Shown: positions 41,388 through 51,858 of the stretch, in pieces
Numbering within the stretch: the stretch's first letter is position 1
How the letters are laid out: the number at the start of each line of letters is the position of its first letter
Assembly (NCBI GenBank): GCA_036872755.1
Contig: JAVHNS010000016.1
Span: 496,001-560,000, forward strand
DNA: 64,000 bases
DNA from: Orbilia blumenaviensis
Taxonomy: Eukaryota; Ascomycota; Orbiliomycetes; Orbiliales; Orbiliaceae
Direction of reading: 5' to 3'
Made by a program: the position numbers and the translations under genes
The notes under the pieces: generated by a model
What the model was told of the DNA's origin: nothing
The model's input: only the letters and a program-made list of their open reading frames with translations
The model's database searches: none

Positions 41388-42413
41388 TTTGAAATTTCCG
41401 GTCAATCGACGTTAATTGAATATGGGCAAATGTTCCTCAGGATAATTCGAAGTGTCGGTATAATTAATTTTAAGCTTAGATTCCAAAGCGGGGATGTTAT
41501 TTGGCCAAGATTCCAGGTACCGGCTGTCAATCTAAAAGTGAAATATCTGAGGGGACAGGAGGCCGCTTGCACAAAATATCGAAACCCCGTGGTCTCAAGC
41601 GATATTCTCTCAACCATTAGTCGTGTTGCTTCCCATGCAAAGAAAAAAAAAAAAAAAAAAAAAAAAAGATAGATGACCTTTACACCTACGGTCATATACC
41701 ATCGTCAGCCACGGAGACCTTTCCAAAGAGCTTGAAATATTTTTATTTCGATGTTTCAACTTTACGATTACAAGTGCGTTAACGTGCCCCTGTACAGGTT
41801 CTGGAACGGGATGTGCAGATGGGGAAGCCCATCGCCCCCTTGTCTCAAGATGAGGCAAGAGTTCGCGAGCAAAATCCAACGGTTGAAATCCCAAGTAGAC
41901 GCCCGCCTGCACTTGGCGGCGACCCAGTATTCGATTGGAAGCAGATGCAATTCCCCGATCAGAATTTCGTCTACCAGAGGAAGGTTGCATGACAGCAAGA
42001 AGCGTGGTGGCGGAAGTCGACAGGGCTCCTTACACAGAACCGTGGTTTCGGAATTTGAATACAACCCGGCGTTTAAGCACAGCCATACCTCTCAGAGAAT
42101 GTCGACCCGCAACAGAAGTTGGTTGATCTCATTAATTTCAAGAATGCGACAGGAGAGATCTCTAGATCGCGGCTATGTAATAATGGACTGTCAATTGCCA
42201 AAGAACGTTGTTATAAAAACCCCTCTATGTCCCGCAGACCCACTTCATTATCACCAGCCAACTTAACTAGTCCCCCACAAGGCCATCTGATACCACCACA
42301 TTCCTTTAGCTTGCAAGCTTGCCGGCAAGCCCCTCTGGACCAAAAACATACACTCTTTTACGTCACAGTATACCAATCTCAATCGCCAGTTAGCCGGTCG
42401 TCACTCTCTCTCT

Positions 42414-42450
<37 letters not shown>

Positions 42451-42570
42451 AAACTTCTTTATCGTTTCGACGTTTCTTGATCCCATTGAACTTTGGCGCT
42501 ATCCCTGCCGGTCAGGTTTTGTTATACAAACACACACATTTACGAGATTAGATCTTATATCAAACTAAAA
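41388..42570. other. Intergenic stretch with homopolymers and coding-like fragment
   Basis: A-run at about 41641-41667 and T-run at about 42418-42445 just upstream of the CAP gene, preceded by CTCTCTCTC. On the plus strand a 58-codon frame from ATG 41819 to a stop at 41992 (MGKPIAPLSQDEARVREQ) looks protein-like in composition but has no recognised family. It may be a gene fragment. Confidence 0.35.
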
Positions 42571-43775
42571 ATGAAGGTTTCAGTGATCTTGTCTACCCTT
42601 GTAGCGGGTACCGCGGTGTTTGCAGCCCCGGTTGACGTTGCGCCGGAGGGAATTATGGTTGGCGAGCCTGTAGGAATCAAATCGTCGTCGTTCCACTTCA
42701 CGGAAGCTGAGATGGAAAAGCGATCCTCGCCATCTGGGAATTACTACATGCCGCCATACAACCCCGCCAGCTACAGGCCACCATCCGATACCTCGAGTTT
42801 TCTCCCCGAAGCTCAATATAGAGATGCCATGCTCAGGGTTCACAACAATTGTCGTGCAGCTCACGGTGTCCCCGCCTTGAAATGGTCTCAAGATATGGTC
42901 AACTATGCTCAAACAAATACCCCAACATGCGCCTTTGCACATACTCAGACTCTTGGGAGAGACGGAATTGGTGAGAACATCCTGTATGGACCTGGAAGTC
43001 CTGAAGGGATGGTCCAGGACATGTGGTACGAGAAGGAGCTCAAGCTGTACAATTTTGCCCGCCAGGGCTTTGCTATGTCTACTGGCCATATGACCCAGAT
43101 GGTATGGAAAGCCACGACCGAAGTTGGCTGCGCGGTCAAGAAGTGCCCCCAAGGTACCTATGTCAAGTGCAACTATCGCCGTCCGGTAAGTCTAAATATA
43201 TTATATATACAGCAGTTGCTTCATACGCCCAGATATACTAACAGCATTATTTACAGGGTAATGTCATGGGACAATTCGAAGGCAACGTTCCCGCGCCCAA
43301 GAGTGCTGTGAAGAGTGTCCCTCCATCGAATTACAATACTCCAGCCCCTAAGAACAACAATACTCCTCCAGCCCCTAAGAACAACAATACTCCTCCAGCT
43401 CCTAAGAACAACTACACCCCTCCCGCACCCAAAAACAACTATAGCCCCCCAGCCCCTAAGAATAACTACAACCCTGCTCCAAAGAGTAGTCCAGCTCCAA
43501 AGAACAACCCTGCTCCAAATAACAACGGCTACTACTACAAGGCGAGCAACGGATATTACTACTACCGCCCACAAAGCAACGGAAACAACCGCGGTGGATC
43601 TGTCCCTCAGTCAAACAATGGCAATAATCAAAACCGCAGGCCTACTACCTACACTTATACCTACACTTACCGACGACCAAGCAACCAGAACAACCAGAAC
43701 CGTAAGCCGAGTGCTGCCAACAGCGGCAATGGATATAGCCGCCCTCAGAGCAAGCCGACAACCAATTACTATTAA
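42571..43775 (+). CDS. Secreted CAP (PR-1-like) protein with PAPKNN-repeat tail
   Basis: Two exons, 42571-43185 and 43257-43775, give 377 residues; GTAAGT donor, CTAACA branch and TTACAG acceptor. The signal peptide is MKVSVILSTLVAGTAVFA, followed by a propeptide ending in the Kex2 site EMEKR. The CAP domain starts at YRDAMLRVHNNCRAAHGVPAL. It shows GENILYG, STGHMTQMVWKATTEVGCAVKKC and KCNYRRPGNV, the last split by the intron. The tail has about seven PAPKNN(N/Y) units, then an Asn/Tyr/Arg-rich low-complexity end (TYTYTYTYRRPSNQNNQN). CAP proteins bind sterols or lipids outside the cell and often act in host interaction; the tail suggests wall attachment. The first two CAP His are present. 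Confidence 0.92.
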
Positions 43776-44533
43776 TCTTATTAAATCGACTCCCCACCTT
43801 GGTTAATATAGAAGGGGCACTAAGATTAACTTTCGCTAGATATATTACTCAGCTGTGCACGGACTAGCATGTATAACTAGTTACAAATTTTCTTTAGACA
43901 CATTTAGACCTATCCGAAATGCTGTTTATATGATTGATCCACAGTAATAGGCAGGCCCTGAAGGCCTTAACCGGAAAGCTCGCCTAAATAACCATGTGAA
44001 AAACAAAACAAAATAAATACAGAACAGAATAGCACGCACAGCTAAGTTTAAGCAAGTTGTAGGACTGTTGCATTTTATGCGTTGTAGAATCAGTCGAGGC
44101 TGATGATGTATCGGAAATTTGTCCTGTTACTGCGACTGTTGATACATGGGCCTCAGGATTTGAATCATAGCTGCTCAAAGCCACCGTCAACGAGAGTCCT
44201 ATTCTACATGCCCTGGTGACAGTCCTTGCTGAGGTCTCAAACTTTTAAGCATAATGAAGTTACTGATTGGGCTGCAAATCATTACAAAGGATAAAGCCTA
44301 GCTAAAATGTCGGACCGGGATTGCAATTGATATCTCCTGGCTGTAAAGTTGCTAGGTTTCCATGCGCGTTACCCTCAGCTGAATGTAATTCGCAAAGAGT
44401 GAAGTGTCGGGCCGATAGCACAACATCAATAATCAACTTGAGATAACCTCGAAAAGGGTTTCGAAAACTCGGATATTGCATAACCATGATAGAAAACCCC
44501 GTTCAGGTTATCGAAACGGATACATATCATGTA
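43776..44533. other. Intergenic stretch
   Basis: No supportable gene. Short minus-strand ORFs at 43984 and 44302 have no recognisable features. Confidence 0.4.
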
Positions 44534-44734
44534 TTAACGAGCGCTGAGCAAAACCCGAAGCCTGCGCTCCAGCTCGACTCGTGGGGGCTGCGGGGTCAAC
44601 GCCTTGTCCGCCAGCATTTTTGTGAGCTGCCGCTCGAAAATTATGGCTTTGTGTAGAATCACAGAGAGTTGGTCCATGTTTTCGATTCTATCGAGGAATG
44701 GATAAAGGGCTCTTGACGTGGCTTTGCACGGCAT
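44534..44734 (-). CDS. MPC/RIR small-protein family member 17 (66 aa)
   Basis: Starts MPCKATSRALYPFL and ends QPPRVELERRLRVLLSAR. It is among the shortest members. The middle KAIIFERQLTKMLADKAL is a likely helix. The ending resembles that of member 14 more than the usual LLxRIR form. No signal peptide; function unknown. Confidence 0.55.
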   Translation of the reverse strand: MPCKATSRALYPFLDRIENMDQLSVILHKAIIFERQLTKMLADKALTPQPPRVELERRLRVLLSAR

Positions 44735-45103
44735 GATACTTGAAGAAAATTGGGTTGAGACAAATAAACAATGTCGGATTTTTTATAATTTGGAGAAACT
44801 TGTGAAGATAAGTTTGAGATCGAGAGGGTGTTGATTGGTGAATGGTTTGATCAAGTCGTTTTATTATGACTGTTTGTGGATCCTGATTATACCATGAGAC
44901 GACCCCTCTACCTTGACCAAAATGCAATGTAATGCAATACCGAGGTGCCAGATTTCTAGGGTGGTCCGATTGTGTTGCCTGTCTAGCATGCTCTATGTTT
45001 CGAGGGGACTTGTCAATCTCATTCAGTGTCTATGTCGTTGTTGATATTTCGTTTAAAGTATGGCATGTAGAAGTCCTCAAATATAAAAAATCCATTCGAT
45101 ATT
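44735..45103. other. Intergenic stretch
   Basis: Spacer between two family members; nothing else seen. Confidence 0.4.
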
Positions 45104-45331
45104 CTAAGACATATGTAACAACTCATCCGGATACAAGTCCCCATTCGAAGATTCCGCAGTCGAGCCGCCATCCCAATCGAATTCTGAATTCTGGGAGAAC
45201 GGTAGTTGGCTCAGGAAAGCTGCCCTTAACCTGTCCAGCCGTTCCGGTGTGAGGCCATACTGAAATAATATTTGGGTACTGGGCGTTGGCGAATTCGCCG
45301 TCGGTATGTGGTAGATCCCTTTGCACGGCAT
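45104..45331 (-). CDS. MPC/RIR small-protein family member 18 (75 aa), atypical end
   Basis: Starts MPCKGIYHIPTA and contains LTPERLDRLRAAFLSQL in the middle. It ends in an acidic segment (DWDGGSTAESSNGDLYPDELL) without the family motif. The end may be frameshifted or truly different. Membership rests on the start alone, so confidence is lower. Confidence 0.42.
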   Translation of the reverse strand: MPCKGIYHIPTANSPTPSTQILFQYGLTPERLDRLRAAFLSQLPFSQNSEFDWDGGSTAESSNGDLYPDELLHMS

Positions 45332-46326
45332 TGTGAGTCGACAGTATTGCAGTGGGTGGCTGCAGACTGATGTGCGCTATTGGGTATAAATCGATCTGTT
45401 GTCTAATTCATAGAACTTGAAAGGGTTCGCTGTAGAGGCTAGACTAGCATCTAGAGTTTAGGTTTGAAGAAAAAAAGGATGTTCTGGAAGGGGGAGCTGG
45501 CATTTGCTTGGGAATTCCCGTATGTTCCGCTTACAAACCAAATGTTGCAATTGGCCGCCGTATTGGCAGGATGGTAGGCTGGTTCCCCGCACTCTAGGAC
45601 GGGGATAACCGAGTGTGTCGTTGCAGTCTCAGTAAAGCAGTTTCCTCATTCGGCCGACGAGGAAAGCTTGTGCGACATGAGGCTAGCCGTTTCGACGTCA
45701 CTCATATGCAGGAATGTCGACATGCACTTGCCTTGCGATCGAAAGACTCGCCTGGAAGGTGTATTTTTGTCTTCCTGCTTTCTAATCGAATAATTAGAAG
45801 CTGTGGATGCACCTCAGCCTTCTTGGGTATTATTCAGCATCCAGTTCCTTATGCGGAATTCGCGGAATTCAAGATTCGACTATGCTGGGTTTTTGATACA
45901 GACTCGATTGATGAAGCCGAGCTCGCATTAACTTAAAGTAATCGGCCGAAACAGCACGCCGCTTGGCTCGAGTGAATATCAAAGTATGATAAATATTCCC
46001 GAAGTTGGTGCAGTTATCGGGTTGACCTAACGTTATTATTACTAAGTTGCTTATTAGACCAAATGCCTGCCAACTTTAAAATTATCCCTAGTTTTGGTTC
46101 TCGAACATTGGTCGGACGGAGCTGAGTTATGCTATATTCGGTATATATAATTACTTTCCTTCCCTCGGTTGGAACTGCCAAAGGTTTTTCATAAGACAAC
46201 TGAGAGAAGCCTCTTCACCTTTCGCTGAACTATAATTAAACCTAAACTTCCAGGGCTTCGAAGTTTTTAATCAAAGGGCTTTCAGGTCTATATTTCGTAG
46301 TGCGGCTACGTGTATATTTCGGAATC
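45332..46326. other. Intergenic stretch
   Basis: A 107-codon plus-strand frame (45613-45936) lacks an ATG start and any recognised domain. No gene is called. Confidence 0.4.
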
Positions 46327-47703
46327 ATGTCGGCTTCGCCATCAAAGATTTCTCTGACGGGTCTACCAGACTCCAGCGCCACCCTTCGAGACCCAACCGA
46401 AGAAAGCACGAAGAAGGTAAACGATTTATTACAACAAAACCATGACAGTTTTCACATCTTTTGGGAGTTCCAGGACCGTCTACACAATCATGTGGCCCAC
46501 CACCTCCTCGCTGTTTACGCCCTCGGGGCTACCGCGGATGAGATTCAGTTTGCCTATGACACCAATGTTGACACGCAAATCCCTATCGGAGACAAGAAAC
46601 CACCCGTGCTCCAAGACCTTTCCAATTCGGATGATTGGAAAAAATACTTAGCGGGTGCTGAAAACTATGCCACGTTTCTACAGTACTTCCAGGACTCTAT
46701 TGGGAAGATTGGCTGGCAGGAAGCAGTTAAGAAGTATATCTTCTCAGAAAAGGCGATAGAGGACGGGATGCCTGAACGTCTCGTTTCTGGCTTTTTGCAT
46801 CCTTGGATCCATCTTGGCTACGGTATAGAATTCGAGCAGCCGGCAATTGTTGCTGAGGGACTTGCACAAACAGCCGTGCATGACGACTGGCCGGGGAGGT
46901 ATTTAAAAGCGTGTATGGCCGTAGCAACAGATGCTGGGAGCAAAGACACTGAATATGGAAAGGGAATAACAATGGTGTCACTCTTCCATGAGGCACATGG
47001 TTCCGAAAAGCTCAGAAAATCGACGAAATGGTCGGACCCACAGAAGAATAAAGCTGTGTATGCTAATGCTTTTGACGAAATGGTCGCTCTTGCATCGAAA
47101 TGGTATATCCCCCCGACAGCTACAGATGACGACATAGCCAGAGCATCGGCAGAGTTAGCGTCGGCTGCCGCATTCATCTGCGCTGCTACCCCTCGACTGG
47201 ATAAGAAAGTCAGATTTGACTTCTTTCTTATGCATACCGTCACCAGTAGTGTCTTTTTAGACGTCTGGGCTCGACAAAAATGGATTGGAAATACTGAAAA
47301 ATCTATTTTAATAAATTATTTCGGTTGGATGGTAATCAACTTGTATGTGTCAAGGGGATGCGGAAATATCAACTTTGACCAGGTGGCAAGCTACAAACCT
47401 AAGGAAAAGGGCGTCGAGTGGAAGGACATCGCTGCTAGGGTTACACGTTTGAAGGATGATGGGCATGTGAACAAGACTGTACGGGCGTTGATAAATGCTG
47501 AAAGAGTTACACGGCCTTACACGCCTTCGGATGGATTTGAGGTTGGAACGGGTTTGTACATAAAAATTGCGGAAATGGTAGTCGACGCGGCAGAAGATCA
47601 TGCTCAGGTTGATGGGGACGAGCCACTTTGGATTCGAAGTAACGGCCACCCCGAAGCATGGGCCAAAGTTGGGCCAAGAGTTGAATATACGGCTGAGCCC
47701 TAA
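46327..47703 (+). CDS. Questin-oxidase-like protein (AflY/GedK family)
   Basis: Single-exon ORF of 458 residues from the first ATG. It matches the questin oxidase-like family throughout: HNHVAHHLLAVYALGATADEI near the start, LHPWIHLGYGIEFEQPAIVAEGLAQTAVHD in the middle, and FFLMHTVTSSVFL with LINYFGWMVINLYVSRG later. The His-rich HHLL and HPWIHLGYG segments are the conserved core. Family members include the Baeyer-Villiger-type questin oxidase of geodin synthesis and AflY of aflatoxin synthesis, but most copies in fungi lie outside clusters. No polyketide synthase is in this window, so the substrate is unknown. No signal peptide; cytosolic. Confidence 0.9.
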   Translation: MSASPSKISLTGLPDSSATLRDPTEESTKKVNDLLQQNHDSFHIFWEFQDRLHNHVAHHLLAVYALGATADEIQFAYDTNVDTQIPIGDKKPPVLQDLSNSDDWKKYLAGAENYATFLQYFQDSIGKIGWQEAVKKYIFSEKAIEDGMPERLVSGFLHPWIHLGYGIEFEQPAIVAEGLAQTAVHDDWPGRYLKACMAVATDAGSKDTEYGKGITMVSLFHEAHGSEKLRKSTKWSDPQKNKAVYANAFDEMVALASKWYIPPTATDDDIARASAELASAAAFICAATPRLDKKVRFDFFLMHTVTSSVFLDVWARQKWIGNTEKSILINYFGWMVINLYVSRGCGNINFDQVASYKPKEKGVEWKDIAARVTRLKDDGHVNKTVRALINAERVTRPYTPSDGFEVGTGLYIKIAEMVVDAAEDHAQVDGDEPLWIRSNGHPEAWAKVGPRVEYTAEP

Positions 47704-49660
47704 TGTAATTAGTGGTTTATGTGGAGCCAGAAGGGTGAGAAGGATCTGTGCGGATATTGCGATATGTTGTTTCGTTATGCCAAAACGTTCAAACAACCCA
47801 ATCTATGCATCGCGGGACTAAAGCTTTAAATATGAGACAATATTTTATATGTTCTACCGTAAAACTGCCTTTAGGGAACATTATAGGAGCCAATAACCGT
47901 TTTTAGGTTTTGTGCTATGCGATACGGGTACGATTGTATCTACGAAAACTTCAGGTGGCTAAATGGAGCCCATCTTTGACATTGTTGGACATTGAAAGAG
48001 TTGGCCATGGGTCCGGGTATCCACATGGTTTCGAACGCTGGTGACCCAGTGGTCTAAATTCTCACACGAATACTTAAGTATATACCGAAAAACCAAACCT
48101 AATATTACAATTAGTGGCAGTGCATGTGCTGTGGTCTATTGGGCCTAACTAAGTCGTGTTATTATAGCCGCTTTCTGGCGGAATATTAACTTGCTATATA
48201 TCAATAGCGGGTCGGCGAGGATCACATTTACGGTTGTTTCAGCTGATCAGAATGACGCCCCAAAACAATTTGATGAGATTTACTCCTTCCTCGATCTTTT
48301 GTTCTTCTTGGTCCCCCGCTTTGGAGCTTCACTGGGGCCAGTTTAAGATTAATCTATAAAATACAACTTAGTAGCATTAGTAAATACGTAGCGTAGTCTC
48401 CATAAAAACTTATTGGACGTCAAGGCATATACCGAGGTTGAGGTATATTATAACTACCTTTGATTCGGATAGCTACATCAGGATTTGGGCATTTGAGTAC
48501 AGACAATAGAGGCTCGAGGCCAAAATACACAGAAGGTCCCACCCACAAATGGATCCAACATGGAATGTGGGACGAAGCATCCAACTGTCATTGTTAATAT
48601 TTGGTGGGTCGGCGGGTCGTTTATGCCCCACCAACCAAGTCTGGTTCTCGCTTCGAGAGGGACCCGGCCGCCACTCTGCAAGGAATTCGGCGAGCCAGCC
48701 ATCATTCTGACTGCCGATCAGCCCTCTACGGGCTCACGGACTTTCTGCCTACTTTGGGCTGCAAAACGAGAAGAATGGTCAACCTGCGACAAGGCTCGCG
48801 CACCAATGAATTTCTTGCACTGACGGCACGTCTAAAACCATCGGGAATTCTGTACCTATTCATTTGCTCTCCGACAACGATCCCAACTCTGTGGTTTCAT
48901 AGTGTAGATATATGTTGTCTGCGCTTTGGAATTCCGGAAATAAATTTACTGGCTGACTGTGCGAGTGACGATCCCAGCTAGTTAACTGGGTGGTGGGCTC
49001 TTGCGGCCCTACGTTCGTGAAAATTTCGGTGCAGTAGGACCTGGAAGGCTTTCGAAGGTTGCTTCAAGGTCAACCCCACCCCGCAATATTGATAGGTCTA
49101 CAAGAACCTTTTCCTGAATAGGTTTGCGCGACCTTCTTTTTCTTTCTAATTTTTTCTTTTAATGAGTTCAGTGGATCCCAATTTAAATTGTGGGGAAAGG
49201 GATGCTAGGCATGCACATTTGCAATTGGAATGCACAGCGATTGCAATTAGGAGTGCCTGCTCACAACGCAGCCGAGATGTTGCAACATACAGCGATCAAG
49301 TTAATGGCGCGACAATGCGACACGAATACGCAGAATCTGCCACGGACACCATGAAGGTAACTTTAATTTCGAGGCTTCATGGGCGTAGGGTAGTTCTCGC
49401 AAAGGTAGGCAAAGGGAACAAAGGAAAACTTACAGAGACCCACCTAAAGTCCTGCTTCTGGGCCCTTTCATTTCTCGTGTGTGGGGCAGCTCCCATGTTT
49501 TAGAGTTACATTCCCGTAGCTGATCCTAGGTGGCGATATTTATAAAGCCCTCGTATCGGCCCAAAAATCTGAAATGTTGAAATCTTACTTGCTGCCAATC
49601 TTGCCTCATATTCAAACTTTACGCCCCAGGCTACAGTCGCAACTTATTCTCTAGTTCACC
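47704..49660. other. Intergenic stretch
   Basis: About 2 kb. ORFs at 48560-48981 (plus) and 48478-48705 (minus) overlap one another and have no recognised domains. A 113-codon plus-strand ORF starts at 49162 with an ATG after a T/C-rich tract but has no recognised family. No gene is called with confidence. Confidence 0.4.
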
Positions 49661-50419
49661 ATGTTCCGCAGGAACCTCTTTCGGCTCGTCATATTCGCAA
49701 CTCTTACAGTTTCTTCGCAGGCATTACCTGCCAACTCTATTCCGTCAGATATAGAATTGAAATATGCAAAATTGAAGGCAGAGAACCCTTTCCCGGCAAA
49801 GGAACCATATATCCATATTGAGAACGCAAACGATAAACCCCTCGCGACCCGGCGCTTCCTTGATACGTTAAAGTCATCTTCTGATTTGATAGGTGCTGGG
49901 AACGACAAGGATAACAAACCTCGCGACGTCAAAGACCCATCATGCAGCAGCGATGCCGAGTGTTGGACAAATACCGCAATTTTCAATACTGATTTGAATG
50001 ACTTCATAGAAAATCATCGGAACAAGGGATTAAATTCCCCTCCATTAATCTATGAGTCTGATGGCTGCTCCGTCCCCCCAGAAGTTGCCAAGTTGTTCAA
50101 AATCGACAAGGACTTCCCGTATGGTTACGAGTTTCTCAATTCCTGCTATCGCCATGATTTTGGCTATAGAAACTACAAGGCACAAGATCGTTTTACACCC
50201 GGGAACCGCGAGCGCATCGATAAACAGTTTGAGGAGGATCTGTTGGCGCAGTGTAAATCACAATTTCCGAAAGCCAATATCTTACACCCCGATCAATTTT
50301 TCAAAAAGAAATGGTGTGATACCGTTGCAAAAGTATACTATAAATTTGTGAGGTTGTGTGGAGGTGGTGAATGTAAGGTTGACGAGGTGGTCAATCTTTT
50401 TAAACAAATTGTACACTAA
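49661..50419 (+). CDS. Secreted fungal/bacterial-type phospholipase A2
   Basis: Single-exon ORF of 252 residues. The start gives a signal peptide (LFRLVIFATLTVSSQA), then an Arg-containing propeptide. The catalytic region reads SDGCSVPPEVAK, then YGYEFLNSCYRHDFGYRNYK, with the His-Asp pair of the group XIV (prokaryotic/fungal) phospholipase A2 family. The pattern Cys-x-x-His-Asp-Phe-Gly-x-Arg-Asn is intact. Four or more further Cys, including WCDTVAKVYYKFVRLCG near the end, would form disulphides. It should cleave the sn-2 ester of phospholipids with Ca outside the cell. Possible role in nutrition or host attack is inference. Confidence 0.9.
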   Translation: MFRRNLFRLVIFATLTVSSQALPANSIPSDIELKYAKLKAENPFPAKEPYIHIENANDKPLATRRFLDTLKSSSDLIGAGNDKDNKPRDVKDPSCSSDAECWTNTAIFNTDLNDFIENHRNKGLNSPPLIYESDGCSVPPEVAKLFKIDKDFPYGYEFLNSCYRHDFGYRNYKAQDRFTPGNRERIDKQFEEDLLAQCKSQFPKANILHPDQFFKKKWCDTVAKVYYKFVRLCGGGECKVDEVVNLFKQIVH

Positions 50420-51858
50420 ATTTTTAACGGTCTGTCTTATATAAATACCAAGTACTTTGTGGTTTTGGGTTTGGCGCAAGTGGTGCGTGGGATTAATTTA
50501 TGTATTTTCTACGTTTTGTCCTAAGTCTTCGCTCTCCCCAAATATTTCTTTTATTCTGTTGTCACTTTAAAGGGTTTTATTATTTCAAAACTAGACATTT
50601 TACTACACAATGGCACACCTAAAACCATGCGGCAGTGCCTAATTAGCTAAGTCTGGTCAGAAAGGTCAAATGATTATTAATATTCAGTAACTAGGTTTTT
50701 TTGTTTTTTGTTTTTTGGAATACTCAACGCTTAAGCCCGTTCATAAAGTGCATCCATGGGTTTTATTACCCCGCAGCCGTCGGCCATCGGCGAACAAAAA
50801 CATCAACGTTGTCCGAACCGTTCTATCGGACCGATGGGCCCTGTTCCCATTAGGAGCAGGTGACGTAAATTCTGGAAATAGCGTCTCTATTCTTATCGGC
50901 CCAAGACCGCGACCCCACATAATCAAGGTTTTAACTGTGAAAATTGACTCGGAATGGTGCATTGCCATGGTGTTGAGGGAGGAGTTCGCGCTTCGGAAAC
51001 TTAAAACCCGCTCGCGCGCACTCGTCTCGGCAGATGCTTTTGATAAAACTCCGTTATCGGCTTTATCAGATCAAAAGCCCCAGCATTCAAGTGCGGCCCA
51101 CCCGAACAGCCGAAATATCCTCTGTTCTCGATCCATAAGTGCAATATATTGTCTGGCCTCTCTCCAAACTTATGACAGAAATACATCCGTGCGTTGTTAC
51201 CTGTTGTATTTTTTGCTGGCTTTCGGCTGGGCCGGGAATCAATGCAAAGCTGCAAAGATAACAAATTTAATTTGCTGCATGCAGCTGAGATAGATGTCGA
51301 TGCAATATCCTTCTCTCCCCATACATCGAATTGAAGCGTCAAACAAGTAAATTGTATTGGAGGATTTCAGGAAGAACCAGTGTATAACGTTATGAACATC
51401 TAAGCTTAGGCTCTAGATAAGTAGCGCCGTCTTATATTATTTTGGCTTGGAGAAGCTTACCAATGATATTATGCACTGCAGGCCGCAATGCATCGATATA
51501 GTCATAGTGCGCCTGCCGGCCGGCGCATCATTAACTTTCGGAGAACAGCCAAGCCCAGGCTACTTACTAGCAACGGAGGCTCCCTTGACAGGTGTGCGGC
51601 TGAGCTCGAGGCGGGCTAGCTCAGGAAATAGTATTTAGTGAGTGGAATCTAACCTACGGTAGCCGTGGATTAGTATTAATGGTACCGTTCGCATCCTCTA
51701 TTAAATAGCAGATGCGGGGACATCGCCTTTCAATCCCAAAACTCATAACGACTCTCTTCAACGAAACTATTTTCCAATCTCTACGAGGCCCCCACTCCAA
51801 GCTTAAGATCCCCAGAAATATATCACCAACATTAACTCAGAGCAACTGTACCTTGGCA
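50420..51858. other. Intergenic stretch and methyltransferase upstream region
   Basis: A 192-codon plus-strand frame at 50715-51293 lacks an ATG start and any recognised domain. The reading frame before the methyltransferase ATG is open from 51712. T/G homopolymer words (TTTTTTGTTTTTTG) occur near 50697. No gene is called. Confidence 0.4.

Noticed and set aside
50715..51293. 192-codon plus-strand frame
   Set aside because: Opens with TTG, has no ATG near its start, and shows no recognisable domain.
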